A DNA stretch of 64,000 nt, from positions 127,020,309-127,084,308 of the forward strand of contig NC_134643.1 of the NCBI RefSeq assembly GCF_030463565.1, written 5' to 3'. This DNA comes from Pelecanus crispus (lineage: Eukaryota; Chordata; Aves; Pelecaniformes; Pelecanidae). Positions 1-11,000 of this stretch are shown here, piece by piece. Position 1 is the first letter of the stretch. Every line of letters starts with the position of its first letter. Made by a program: the position numbers and the translations under genes. Under the pieces are notes generated by a model that worked only from the letters and a program-made list of their open reading frames with translations, was not told where the DNA came from and ran no database searches.

Positions 1-2139
1 GCCCCCCTGTTGGCACCGGGTCGGTGCTCGCTCCTGAAGAAACAAGGTCACACATGGTGGATCTGCCCTCTGCCCCGAGCTTCGGGTGCCAGCCTTTCCC
101 CCTGAGATCTTGCCTAGCCCAGTCTGCTCGGAGACAAGCCCCCTCTGCAAGAAAGGAGCAGGAGGAAAGCAGGTTTCAACAGGTCCTTTACCCCACAGCC
201 TTCCTGTGCAATTAAATTTAGAAGATGTCTTTCCTCTCTGGTCCTCCATACGAACCCTCCTGGACCTAAAAGTTAGCAAAACTGTTTTTGAAATCCTCTT
301 CCACAGGCTCTAGGGTAGGGTTAATTACCCAGAGTTGAAATCACAGGAGCAAACCCCCTCTCAAATGCAAGATCCTTGCAGGAGGTGGAGAGAGACAGGG
401 TCACAGCATTTGTATTTGGTGGGTTTAACCCTGTGGCCAGCACACAGCTCTGCTGCCCCAGCCTTTGCCTGTACCAAGACCTTGCTGCCTGCATGAGAGC
501 ACAGACAGGACCACAAGCTCCCGACCTTTGGGGCTGTCAGCAGATCCATTTGCTCCTTGTGCTGTCTGAGCCTTTTTTCCCCAATTCCCATGAAAACACA
601 AACGTTCATAGGTCAAGCGGCCAAAGTTCAACTTTAACTGAGCCACAGAAAGGGCTGAAGCTGCACCAGCCATGGCTGGACCCTCCCTGCCTGCCCCTGC
701 CTGCAGCCCTGGCCCTGTGGCTGCCCCGACCCAGGAGAGCTGCTGCAGCTCCAGAGAGATGCTCCTGCCCTGCCAGTCCTCAGGGTCACACGGGAAGGGC
801 TGATAATTGCAAACCCCCTATTTTCCTCCTGCTTTTTATTTCTTCAGCAATATTGGGACTGGAAATATGAAGGGACTAATTACCAGAGATAGGGGTCTTT
901 ATTTTTCCTTTTTAAACTGAGCACGTTTTAACCTGGGAAGTTCTGATCTTCCAAAGCTCTGTGCCCTGCTTTGTGAGTGGGCTTTGCACTCCCTCTTCTG
1001 GCATACGGACTGGGTGTGCAGGGGGAGGAAGAGGTGTGGGGGGGTGGTGGTCCCCTGCAGAAAGGGTGCTAGCTGCTTGCAGGTGCTGGCAATGGGGGAC
1101 CCTGCCTGCTCTGAGCCCCTCTTGGCCCAAGTGCTGCCAACCCACCTCTCTCCACCCATCCTCACCTACCTGGAGGAGCTTCAGCTCCTCTCTGCAAGGA
1201 GAGGGGCCTCTCATTTGACAGGAGCCTCCTGCCGCAGCTGCCTAAGTGCAGACCGCAGTAGGAGGGTCTCCTTAAGCAGAAACCCCACTCTGTGGGTTGC
1301 GCTGGGGCAATGACCCTGGTGGTGCTTGCTTGTGGGTTTGGGCATGCCAGAGTCTCTGCAAGCTTTGCATCAGGGCAAAGATTTGGTTGTCTGCACCCCT
1401 AGTGCTGGCTGCTCTACCCCATGGCATCTGCGACACTCTTGGCTGCTGGTCAGTAGCACACAGGACCCTGGGGGGGCTTGCTATAGGGCACCCAATACCC
1501 AGGTGTGAGCAACCCAATCCAGCCCTCAGCCTCTCTTCCCTGTCATGGTTCCTGTGCACAGGTGACCCAATGCTGCTTGTTTAAATGGTTCCAGTAATGC
1601 AGGGCACCAGGGGTCCCAAAGGGGCATCCTCTGGTTTCCCCCTTCCCCTCCCTCCCTCCACCACCAGCTGAGCACACCCGTGCCTGAGCCACCACCCCAC
1701 AGTGCTCCAGCGTGCTGCAAGAGAAAGAAATTGATTGTTTCTAGTTAGTTTGTGTACTTAATGGCCTCAAGATAGAATTGTTTCCCTTTGGCTCGGGCCA
1801 GTACATGGATAACCCTGAGCTCCTTCTAGCACTTGTTCTTGCTCCCCAGTTGTACTCGCTTGGAGGAGGAGATCTCTGCTATCGGTACGCAGTGACGTTT
1901 GCATCCCCAGTATTCCCAAGTGCCTCCTGCCACACCACAGCCCTGGTAGATCAAGCACCGCGGTTGCACCACACCACAGGCTGTCTCCTTGACAGGGCCT
2001 GAAGGCTGCATGCCACAGGGCCCCGGCATCAGCAGAGGGGAGGGGAAGGAACAGCTTCTCCTTGGCCTCCCGTTCACGTCAGGGCCATACCTGCCCTTGC
2101 TGCTGTGCACGTTGGCAGGTAGCCAGCCATATATCTATA
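1..2139. other. Gene-free, fairly GC-rich flank
   Basis: I see no supportable gene here. Open frames exist on both strands but none shows a recognisable domain, a chain of phase-matched exons or a convincing start context. By synteny this lies on the trefoil-factor side of TMPRSS3. Confidence 0.5.
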
Positions 2140-2243
2140 TCACAGGATCATAGAATCATTTGGCTTGGAAAAGACCCTTGAGATCAAGTCCAACTGTAAA
2201 CCTAACACTCCCAAGTCCACCACCAAACCATGTCCCTATACCC
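2140..2243 (-). mobile_element. CR1 LINE 3' tail fragment
   Basis: On the plus strand the fragment starts with ATCATAGAATCATTTGG and continues through the typical block around AAGACCC, GTCCAAC and CCTAACACT. This is the reverse complement of the 3' end of an avian CR1, so the element points to the minus strand. Only about 100 bases remain, the usual outcome of strong 5' truncation. It lies about 240 bp from the trefoil exon relic. Confidence 0.85.
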
Positions 2244-2482
2244 CATACTGCTTTCCTTCAACCCGTGGCATTGTGCTATCAACAAGAGAGCAACAGAGCT
2301 GCAGGTGGTGTGATGTTTAGTTGACCCTGAGATCCATTCTGCAAGGTCTAGCGTGGATCTTAAAGTGCAGATGCACCAGTGCTGAGCCCTCAAAATAGCG
2401 CAGGTCCGGGAGAAAGCCACGGACAGAAAGGCCTGTCATTAAAAACTGAGGAGAACTGGCAGTGCTTCTGGTGGATACTGAC

Positions 2483-2634
2483 CTCCTGGAGACAGGTCTG
2501 AAGCACCAGAGCACATTGGGGATGGCTGGGTCAAAGCAACAGATCTGTTGTAAACTTTGTGATGACTCTGCGATGCCTAGAAACCCACGGTTATCCCTTG
2601 CTTTTGAGTGCACATCACATTAGTTGCAGTCTAT
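2483..2634 (-). pseudogene. Decayed trefoil-domain (TFF) exon
   Basis: Trefoil factors are small secreted mucosal peptides with a six-cysteine P-domain. Read on the minus strand, this segment contains ICCFDPAIPNVLWCFRP, the diagnostic second half of a trefoil domain, preceded by RDNRGFLGI where a trefoil has R-x-x-C-G-F-P-G-I. The segment is bounded by an acceptor-like CTTCAG (exon from 2634) and a donor-like AGGAG|GTCAGT (exon end 2483). The 152-nt length is close to the roughly 153 nt of a real trefoil exon. It is broken: an in-frame TAA (2622-2620) sits directly before cysteine 1, cysteine 2 is Arg (CGT), cysteine 3 appears to be Ser (AGT), and there is one extra codon between them. In mammals TFF1/2/3 lie beside TMPRSS3 on the same strand, which fits a syntenic TFF relic. 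A rapidly evolving but working gene is unlikely given the stop codon. No partner exon is certain. Confidence 0.72.
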
Positions 2635-2659
2635 CTGAAGCAAAGGATAAGGTAAACAA

Positions 2660-2755
2660 CATGTATATATATCCGTATGCCACACAAACATATGCATACA
2701 CATACATACAAACATTTATATAAAAATATATGAAAGCATAGAGATACATAAATGT
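2660..2755. repeat. AT/CATA-rich simple sequence
   Basis: The segment is a low-complexity run of ATAT, CATACATA and ATAAAAATATATG steps. It lies immediately upstream (minus strand) of the trefoil relic acceptor. Confidence 0.7.
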
Positions 2756-5700
2756 TTTTTTCCTAACTAATCAATGCAGCTATTCCAGGGTTGCATTTGA
2801 TATTTGCTCTGCCCAGTCAAATATCAAAAATAGCTGTGAACTCAGGGGTATATTGCCTTCCACTATAAATAGGCCCAACATAGGTCAATCCTCTAAGCAA
2901 AAGGCTACTTAGTGAAGTAGGTTATGGTCTTGGCCTGCTATCAGAAGTGGAATATGCTAATCTTCCCAGTTTAATGGTTGCTCTCTCTTCACATTGGTCC
3001 CGAGGAGCTATCTATGCATATGGCCATAATGTTGCTGTGCAGACTGGTATGCCTCTAAATGTCGCCCTGAGGAGCCTCTGAGGGGGATGACACTGTGCTG
3101 CTCTGCTTCCCTGTGGAAACAGACTGTGGACAGTGGTGGCAAGTTGTAAACATCAGGTATTAAAAGCTGGTTAGGTGTAAACATGAAGCAGGGTACAACT
3201 TAGCTGTAATACGAGAGCTATGCCACCAAAACCATGGGCAATGTGTCAGGGACGGTCCATGTGTGAAAAGCAAAGGGGCCTCATGCAAAAGTCTCAGCTC
3301 CAGCACGGCCGCGACGATGGGCTTGGTTGGTGGGGTGCCTGCCTTCGGCCCCCCCCAAGACAAAGCCAGGACTTTTCCCCTCCATCCGCTGGAAATGTTC
3401 TGCCACAGCCGCCTCCCTGAGGATGCCCCAGGGACCAGAGGTCGAGCCAGAAGGTCTGAGCCATGACAGCTTGTCACACCCTGCCTGGGCACTAACCCCC
3501 CCGTCAGGAATCCTTTTTTTCACATTTTGTAGGGTACTGCCCGTACGTGTCATACTTCAAACACCCGAGAGACTCTCGGACAGACCCTGTGGCTCTTATA
3601 CCCCTCCTTTGCTGGGGGATCTGAAGGCACCTGCGTAAGGAACATTTCTGAGCTTTGTACAGCAGGGATTATACAGAATGATGCCATAGAACGTATTTAA
3701 ATAAATCTTACCTACATTATTAGCACTAGATTAACTAAACATTTAGAAAATCTCCTTTACTGCTGAATATTGGCTTGGTTTTGAGTTCGTTTAACTTGGA
3801 GAATGAAAATTTATTTGATCTTTTGTAATGTAATCCTTTAGGGATGTTCTCAATGCCACTCTATTTTTCCTGATGTCACATACACAACAGAGTGAGAGGC
3901 ACCCACACGCAATTTGAAAGCAGCTACATAGCTTCATTCCCTGATTCTCTGCTAGTAGAATGGGGTTGCTCCCTTTGAGCTGCTGAATGGTTTAAATCCA
4001 AAATTAAATCTGCTTTTCACCAACTCAAGAAAAAAAAAAAAAAAAAAGCTGCAGTAACTCCTGATCAGATTCAGGAAAAAGTTAGTTTTGAGTTGCTCAA
4101 AAAGCAGCACTGCTGGGAAAGCAGATCTGCATGTGACTGTGCTACGATGGCTAAGAGAAACAAATCATTGGCGCCCCAATCTCTCCCTTCCCTCCTTCTG
4201 ACAGGAATAACACTGAAAGTGTCTTAATTTGCTGTGTCCATTGTGTCTTTCATGATCTTGTACTGAATTAACTTTTACCTCTGCACATAGCTGTACACCT
4301 ATGAGCATAATATTCACTTAATGTTTAGTATTTCTTGATAATGAAGCAAGCTCCCTATGAAAAATGTTACTTAGCAGCACAGCCTAATTTCAGATGGCTC
4401 AATTTTACACCCAGTATAACTGCTGGATGCTGGTATACAAACCCCTGCGCTTACTCTCTGGGGCACTGCTGAGCCCCACAGCCAGTGAGGTGGTGAGGAG
4501 CCAGAACAACGTCTTCTGCATGGCTGTCCTGCATCTGCAGACTTTGGCAGGACATGTGTCCACAGAAAAAAAGTCACTTTTGAGGCTTTTATTTTATATT
4601 GGCTGTATTTGTGCAAATATTCTGATTTCCATTTGCCTGAGGAGCAGGGTTTTGGCTGTTTTATTTTTTTTTTAGACACTCCTGATTAACATGTTGTTAG
4701 CACATTTGCTGTTCTATAAACAGGCAGGTGACTGATCCTGAGCAAAGGCTGGCAAAGACACCCAGGTCAGTGTCAGGGCTGTGTGGTAGGGGGTTTCGAC
4801 CATCAGACTGGTTATTCTCACCAGTGCTTGCCCGGCTCTTATTTATCACTAAGTGTGCGTTTTCTGCCAGTTGCTAAGTAAGTTATCTTCAACATGGTGA
4901 ATCACCAAGTCAATGCTTTTGTGGGCATGTACAGCAATATTTTTTATTTAATTCTTAAATTATGCAGGTGATGGAGAGCCTTCAAATAAAGCTCAGGCCA
5001 GGGACAAACTGAATAGGGGCTGCAAGTGCTGGGAAAAAAAGCAAGAAACAGGGTTTTTTCTTTCGTGAGGCACATAAGCATAGACCCAAATGTGAACAGA
5101 TTTGCAGAGGGGCTTGTTATTACCCCTCCTTTCTTTTAACAGTGTCTGGTAGATATGTACTCCCAGGTAAATGGTGGAGGAGCAGTCGTGCAGCCCCTCC
5201 ACTCCCAGCTCTTACCGCCTTGCTGGATAGCATACACAGGTTGTCTGTAGCACTGGGGAAAATTGGGACTATGGGTAAGGTGGAGCTGCGCTTCTCCCCT
5301 TCATGCTGCAAAAACATCATCATCAAAACAGTCCGGAAAAAGTCAGGTTCCCATGTATGTCTGTGGTTCCTGTTGTTTCCCAGGAACTTCAACAGGGCCT
5401 AAAGAAAGGCCTTTAGAATATTACAGTCATCGCAGTTGTAGATGCTATCCATAAGGGCTGATAAAGGCTCAGTCAGCATCACAGAGATGGGGACGTCAGT
5501 GCAGTAAAAGCGGTGACTTTGCTGCCTGCCACGCAGCGTAGGTGGAGGGGTTACGCTGGACAGGCACAAGCCAGGTGCAGGCAGCCCTTGGGTGCAGGCA
5601 GCCCTTGGGTGCAGGCAGCCCTTGCAGGGCTGCAGGAGCCCTTCCTGGGGGGAAGCCTTTGCTGTGGGCTGAGGGGTCTCCCCCAGCTCCAGGTGGGTGC

Positions 5701-7446
5701 TGGCCTTCCCCTGGGATGGCCCCAGTTCTGTCCCTGCTCTGCTGCAGTCTTCACACTTCAGTGTGTGTGTGTGTGATTTATGCAGTTCTAGCGAGTGACA
5801 AATCCCCCGTGACACACAGGTCTCGGCAAGGACAGGTCTCACAGTGACGTCCCTGGTGTCTCTTGGAGGGATGCTGGCAGTGCTCAGAGGGCTGCCGGGA
5901 ACAGCAGTCGCCACTCTCCCCTCCAGCTCACCCATGTCTCAGGCAGGGATGAGGACCTTCAAGTCCCACAGGAGTCAGCGGTCAGCATTTGCTTACTGTC
6001 CTACTGCAACATGGAGGAGAATTAATTCATCATCTGGAGCAGCATCTCTGAGTCTCCAGTCCCAGGCTGTTAGTGACCAGAGGGTGATCTGCACAGCAGC
6101 TGACAAAAAAAAGGAAAAAAATAATCTTTATAAATATGAACATGTGCCCATGCATACAGGTGACTGAACAGAAAAAGGAAACTAGCATAAATAAAGAAGC
6201 ATCTCTACTTGTATATGAAAAATCATTTTGGCTTCATGGTACAAGATGGTCCCTAGCTTTGTTTAAAATGACTCTGTCGCCCTCAGATTCAGAAAGGTGG
6301 GAAACATTGATCCCAGCGTAGCACACATTCAGTATATCTGGCAATACACAGCAGGCAGGGCTGCCAGGGAAAAAGACCTTGTATTTGGCAACGCATAAAG
6401 TGGGGTGCTCCCAGTTTACTCTGCCTGCTGCTGGCAGGGAGGGCAATGGCTCCGAGTCCCTCTGACGGAGGCAGGGGCTCCGCCGCGGGGTCTTGCCGCT
6501 GCCCGGGGCAGTGAGATGTGCTCTGCCTCCAGAGCTGCAGACTTGGGCTGATTTTCTCTGTGGAGTCCAATCTCCGCCAAACACACCCTTTGGGGGTGCT
6601 CCTGGGCTGAGGGCGGCTGTGAAAGGGGGGAGCGGCAAGGTCCTGGAGGGATGCTGGAAACAAATCACAACCATAAAGCTCTTCAACTTTTCCAAGGCTT
6701 TTTTGTTTTGTTTTGTTGTTTTGCTGGCTTATGTTTCTTTCCAAGCCTATCTGCTTTTTTGAGGCTCCATTCTTTTCTCCGCTTCACCCAAGACGACCAA
6801 CGCCCTGGAGGCTCAGCTCGCCGAGGCTGAAGGATGAGGCAGCCCATGGGGCTGCGGCTGCCCTGGGAAGGAGGGGTGCTTGCTGCCCAGACACCATGGG
6901 CACCGCGGGGGGCTGCATGTGGCCCCTCTCCCTGGAGCAGGGGACAGGGCTCTGCTGTGCGCGGCACCCGTGCAGGGACAGCAGCAAAAGCACGGGGATG
7001 CTTGAGGACAGACCAGGGCTGTCATAGGGGCACAGGGGCAGAGTGACAAGATGGGGGTGAAGAGCTGAGGAGGAGGAGAGGCTGCTACCTTTGGAAAGGA
7101 ATGAAGGCCTGAAGCTATCCCATGCCTTGGGGATACCTGTAGGGGTTTGCCTATTTTTTGCAAGCAGGCAGCACATCTGCCCTCCTCTGCCTGGCTTCCC
7201 ACTCCCCCAGTGGCTCCTGAGCCATTTTAAAGACATTTTAAAGAATTTGAGAGAGAAACTGGAGGAGAAACTAGTGAAACAGTCATACCAACTTCTGACA
7301 AGTTTTGTGCACGTTTGCAGCTGGGAGGAAGAAGAGATCTGAAAGGCTTTTCCCACTGAAGGAAGAGCAGGGAGGTTTCAGGCTTTGGTTTGGCATCAGC
7401 GGATCGGCCGCTGGGCTGACTGGCTGGTGCTTGTCCTGCCTCCTGC
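2756..7446. other. Intergenic stretch without a supportable gene
   Basis: The 17-bp tandem repeat at 5574-5624 and a poly-A run near 4029-4046 are the only structures I recognise. The part from about 5.5 to 7.1 kb is GC-rich and carries long open frames on both strands (up to 190 codons at 6784-7356, minus). Their composition is low-complexity Pro/Ser/Ala/Gly and I see no domain, so I do not call them genes. Confidence 0.45.
5574..5624. repeat. Perfect 17-bp tandem triplication
   Basis: Three exact head-to-tail copies of GGTGCAGGCAGCCCTTG occupy 5574-5590, 5591-5607 and 5608-5624. The lack of mismatches suggests recent slippage. The unit length is not a multiple of three, so it does not look like a coding repeat. 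Confidence 0.95.
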
Positions 7447-7451
7447 CCAGC

Positions 7452-8022
7452 TGTCCTGGTTTTGGCTGGGATAGAGTTAATTTTCTTCCTAGCAGCAGGC
7501 ACAGTGCTGTGTTTTGGATTTAGTAGGAGAAGAATGTTGATAACATGCTGATGTTTTTAGTTGTTGCTGAGTACTGCTTATGCCAGTCAAGGACTTTTTC
7601 AGCTTCCCATGCTCTGCCAGGCGCACAAGAAACTGGGAGGGGGCACAGCCAGAATAGTTGATCCAAACTGACCAAAGGGCTATTCCATACCATATGACGT
7701 CATGCTCAGTATATAAACTGGGGGGGGTTGGCCAGGGAGCGGCGATCGCTGCTCGGGAACTGTCTGGGTATCGGTCGGCGGGTGGTGAGCAATTGCATTG
7801 TGCATCACTTGCTTCGTGTATCATTATTATTATTATCATTATTATACTGTTACTATTAGCATTACTACTTTACTTTATTTCAATTATGAAACTGTTCTTA
7901 TCTCAACCCAGGAGTGTTTCTCACTCTTCCTCCTCCGATTCTCTCCCCCATCCCATCGGGGTAGGGGGAGTGAGCGAGCGGCTGCGTGGTGCTTAGTTGC
8001 TGGCTGGGGCTAAACCACGACA
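7452..8022 (+). mobile_element. Solo LTR of an avian endogenous retrovirus
   Basis: The 571-bp element starts TGTCCTGG and ends CCACGACA, the TG...CA ends of an LTR. It is flanked by an identical 5-bp duplication, CCAGC, at 7447-7451 and 8023-8027. A palindromic TGACGTCA (7695-7702) and a TATATAAA box (7710-7717) fix the orientation as plus. An ATT-rich microsatellite occupies about 7820-7850. I recognise it as a common avian LTR family. The 5-bp duplication suits an ERVL/class III type, but the class is inferred. No internal region, primer-binding site or second LTR flanks it, so it is a solo LTR left by LTR-LTR recombination. Confidence 0.9.
7695..7717 (+). promoter_or_regulatory. CRE-like palindrome and TATA box of the LTR
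   Basis: TGACGTCA (7695-7702) is a perfect CREB/ATF-type palindrome, followed 7 bp later by TATATAAA (7710-7717). Together they form the core promoter architecture of the LTR U3 region. Whether it still drives transcription cannot be judged from sequence. Confidence 0.6.
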
Positions 8023-8027
8023 CCAGC

Positions 8028-11000
8028 CAAACGCCCTGGGCACGGGACGTGAGGGGCAGCTAGGGGAGGGAAGATGTGTATTTAGGGATTCAGAGGGGTG
8101 GAGAAATCAAAGGGCTTGTGAGGCAAGAAAGAGGTCTTGAGAGGTGGAGAGGATCTAGGGGTATTTCAGAGGAGGCACTATAAAAAGCAGGGATTATCGT
8201 GGTGTGGGTGACGTGGGGATGCAGAGCCTGACCACAGGCTGCCGCTGGCACAGCCGTGCCTTACTCCTGCTGCAGGGAGAAGCAGGAGGAGGAGGTGAAG
8301 GAAACCTTAAATAGGTGACCATCTTTCCCTTCACTCTTGCTGCAGCCACAGTGCGATGAAGTAATTTGTTTCCAGAGAAGCTTAGCTTCCTTTTTCCTAC
8401 CGGCTTTAAGGGTTTCTTAAAATTAAACTACCTAATGGGTATCTATACATGGCTGTAAGTGTCTAGCACTGGCTTCCTGTACAGAAATATTTGTATGTGA
8501 CAGTTATATTTTTTTCCCTGAAGTCTGTAAGTTGTGATACCACCCTAGTCCTAGTAAAAGTGCTAGTAAAAAGAAACATTGCTAAATCTCTGAATAAACT
8601 TTTTTTTCCTGCCATTGATGAGTGATGCAAAATAATTTGTAGGGAAAAGGTTCTTTTTCACTGTTATTGTCCAATTATAGCTTCAGTCTCAGATGGGAAT
8701 AGTCTAGCCAGGTAGTTGGAGATGTGGGTAATATACTGCTCCACAGATCTCTCTGGATCAAAACCAGCTCTGCAGTGACATCTTACTGCTATCCCACTGT
8801 AATTCTTTAATATTTTAAAAATACCAAATATATCACTTTTAAATATATCAGCACATGAGAAAGCCTGAGGCTGTGATTTCCAGGGCATCCAGTAGCGTGA
8901 GGAGCCAGCAGCACTAAGACACAGCACAACCACGCAGTCTGGGGAGCCATGGCCAGCACCCACCAGAGGAGACCCAGGGAGGCTTGAGGATGCTCTGGCC
9001 ACACTCCCGGGTGCCTGAGAGTCCCCTCCTCAGCTGGGGGAGCTGCATTTCCCAGTAACCTCTCCTCAAATAGCCAAGGGTGTAATAGGGACCATAACCA
9101 TAAAAACTGTTTGCATTACCCACTTCTGGTGGCTGAGGCATGAACTGTTCAGTATTTATTTATTTATTTTTAAACAGGTGTTGTAGGCAAAATTTTGATG
9201 TATGCTGCCATCTGCTGTGGGCTTAAAATTATAATAAGCGTTTCAAATTTGTTTCTGATAGAGGTAGTGCTGCTGAGGGTAAGGGTGCCGACATAAATAA
9301 TACATGGCAGTCACACTAATTGTGTAAAAAGGGTCTAAAACTCTCTTCCACTTGACCCTCTATGCAAAATGTACTTCCCAAAGTGGGAAATCCGTAGGAA
9401 GGAATTACAACTGGTGATTCTATTTTTTAAGTGTAAATTATTTCCCCTAAGTGCTTTATGCTGTGGTGCTTCGAGACAGTCTTGTTCTTTACTCCTCCCT
9501 TCTCATTTTTCACTGCCTCACTGCCCTCCCTCTCTCACCTGAAAGCTTCAGAGGGACCATATTTGTTTTAAGACCACACCTCAGAGAAGAAAGTCTCATT
9601 CCTACTATTGCCATTGGGAGCCATGTGAATTTAATTCAGCAAGAATTAAGCAAATCCTTTCTCAGGAAAGCCACATGCAGTCACCCAGCCACCAGAGCTC
9701 CACCAGCCTGCCCTGCACCAGGCTCAGCAGGGGCCAGTCCTTGAAACATGGGTGCACAGGGTAGCATCCCACTTGCTGCAGCTAATTTCCATTTATTTAG
9801 TCCTCTGCTAAAGGATTAAAGCAGTTGTTTTGGCCTTATCTTCTCAGGTTGCATTTTGTCAAGCTTGTTTTCACCGTGCGGCTGTACCCAGCCCTGTCTG
9901 TGGGGACACAGAGATGCGTGCTGGCAGCCTCAGAGCAGAGGTCTAACATGGGCGCCCGAGGCGAGGCCAGGCTCCTCGCTCAGCTGCCGGCCATGTGCCT
10001 GCATTTACCTTGCATAAATGCACTCCGGCATTTGGACATGGGGAATCCTTAATTTTCTTCCTCTTGCCCATTGCCTTTTACATTCGTATTGCTCAGACTG
10101 GCAGCTACTGAAGTGCTCTTCAGGAAAATGAATCAGTTATGGTGTTGGTTTTCTTTTAATCAAGAAAAATTGGTCTGGCCGTTTTGTGCCATCCACAAGA
10201 CTGCATTTTTACCTCTCCCCTGCCACATCTTGAAGCAAACTGTTCAAAATCCTCCACGTCTGACCAGTGTCGATGCCAGGGACACAACCTGCTGTCCTCT
10301 ACTGGGGCAGGAGCTCCACCAGCAAGAAAACGTGTGACAAAAGCAATGAAATAAACTCAGATGCCTCTGCTCATGTAAAATACATAAAAAGCGAGATTAA
10401 AGGCAATGATCGAGTGTGCTCTTTCCGTTCAGATAAGAAACATTTCCTTGAACCTTCTCTAAAGTTAAACAGATGAAGTAAGCTCACTTCTTACTGTGCT
10501 TTATGCAATCTCAGGCTCCTGCTGCCCACATGCATGACACTGCTTCTCACAGGGCTATTTGTGAAAGTGAAACAGAAATTTGATCTGCACATCTTAAAAT
10601 GGCACTACACTCGCAGAGATACTGGAGAGTCTCTACCTTGCAGGGATCAAACTAGGTTTGTCACCAAAACCAGCAAGATTTCCAGTGCAGCACTTAGAAT
10701 ATAAGATTTCAACCTGCTTTGTTTGGATGTCGAAGACAGTCAAAAAATGGGACGAGCCAGATCTATTTTTTTTAAGTTTAATGTACAGTTCTTGAATTTG
10801 TATTCACAGACTTATATGAATCTTGCCAGTGACAGCCCCTATGAGCAGAGCTGTGTGGCATCCCCACCCCACGTCTGCACAGTGATTGCTTCCTGGTGCA
10901 GGATGTGTTAGCATGTAAAAGCATGTCGCTTCTCAGAACAAACTTTTGCTTTCTCAGACACCAAGCTTAGGATTTGTTTTTATGCTTATCTCTATATCTT

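Noticed and set aside
1826-2110. Cys-rich minus-strand ORF considered as a second trefoil domain
   Set aside because: Cysteine spacing does not fit a trefoil and there is no CCF or PWCF motif; the sequence is a GC-rich chance frame.
4081-4125. Minus-strand CCF motif considered as another trefoil remnant
   Set aside because: No WCF block or R-x-x-CG block lies at the right distance, and a stop follows soon after.
5399-5935. 178-codon minus-strand ORF
   Set aside because: It includes the 17-bp tandem repeat translated through shifting frames and no recognisable domain.
6784-7356. 190-codon minus-strand ORF in GC-rich DNA
   Set aside because: The composition is low-complexity Pro/Ser/Ala, it overlaps comparable ORFs in other frames, and no domain or splice pattern is visible.
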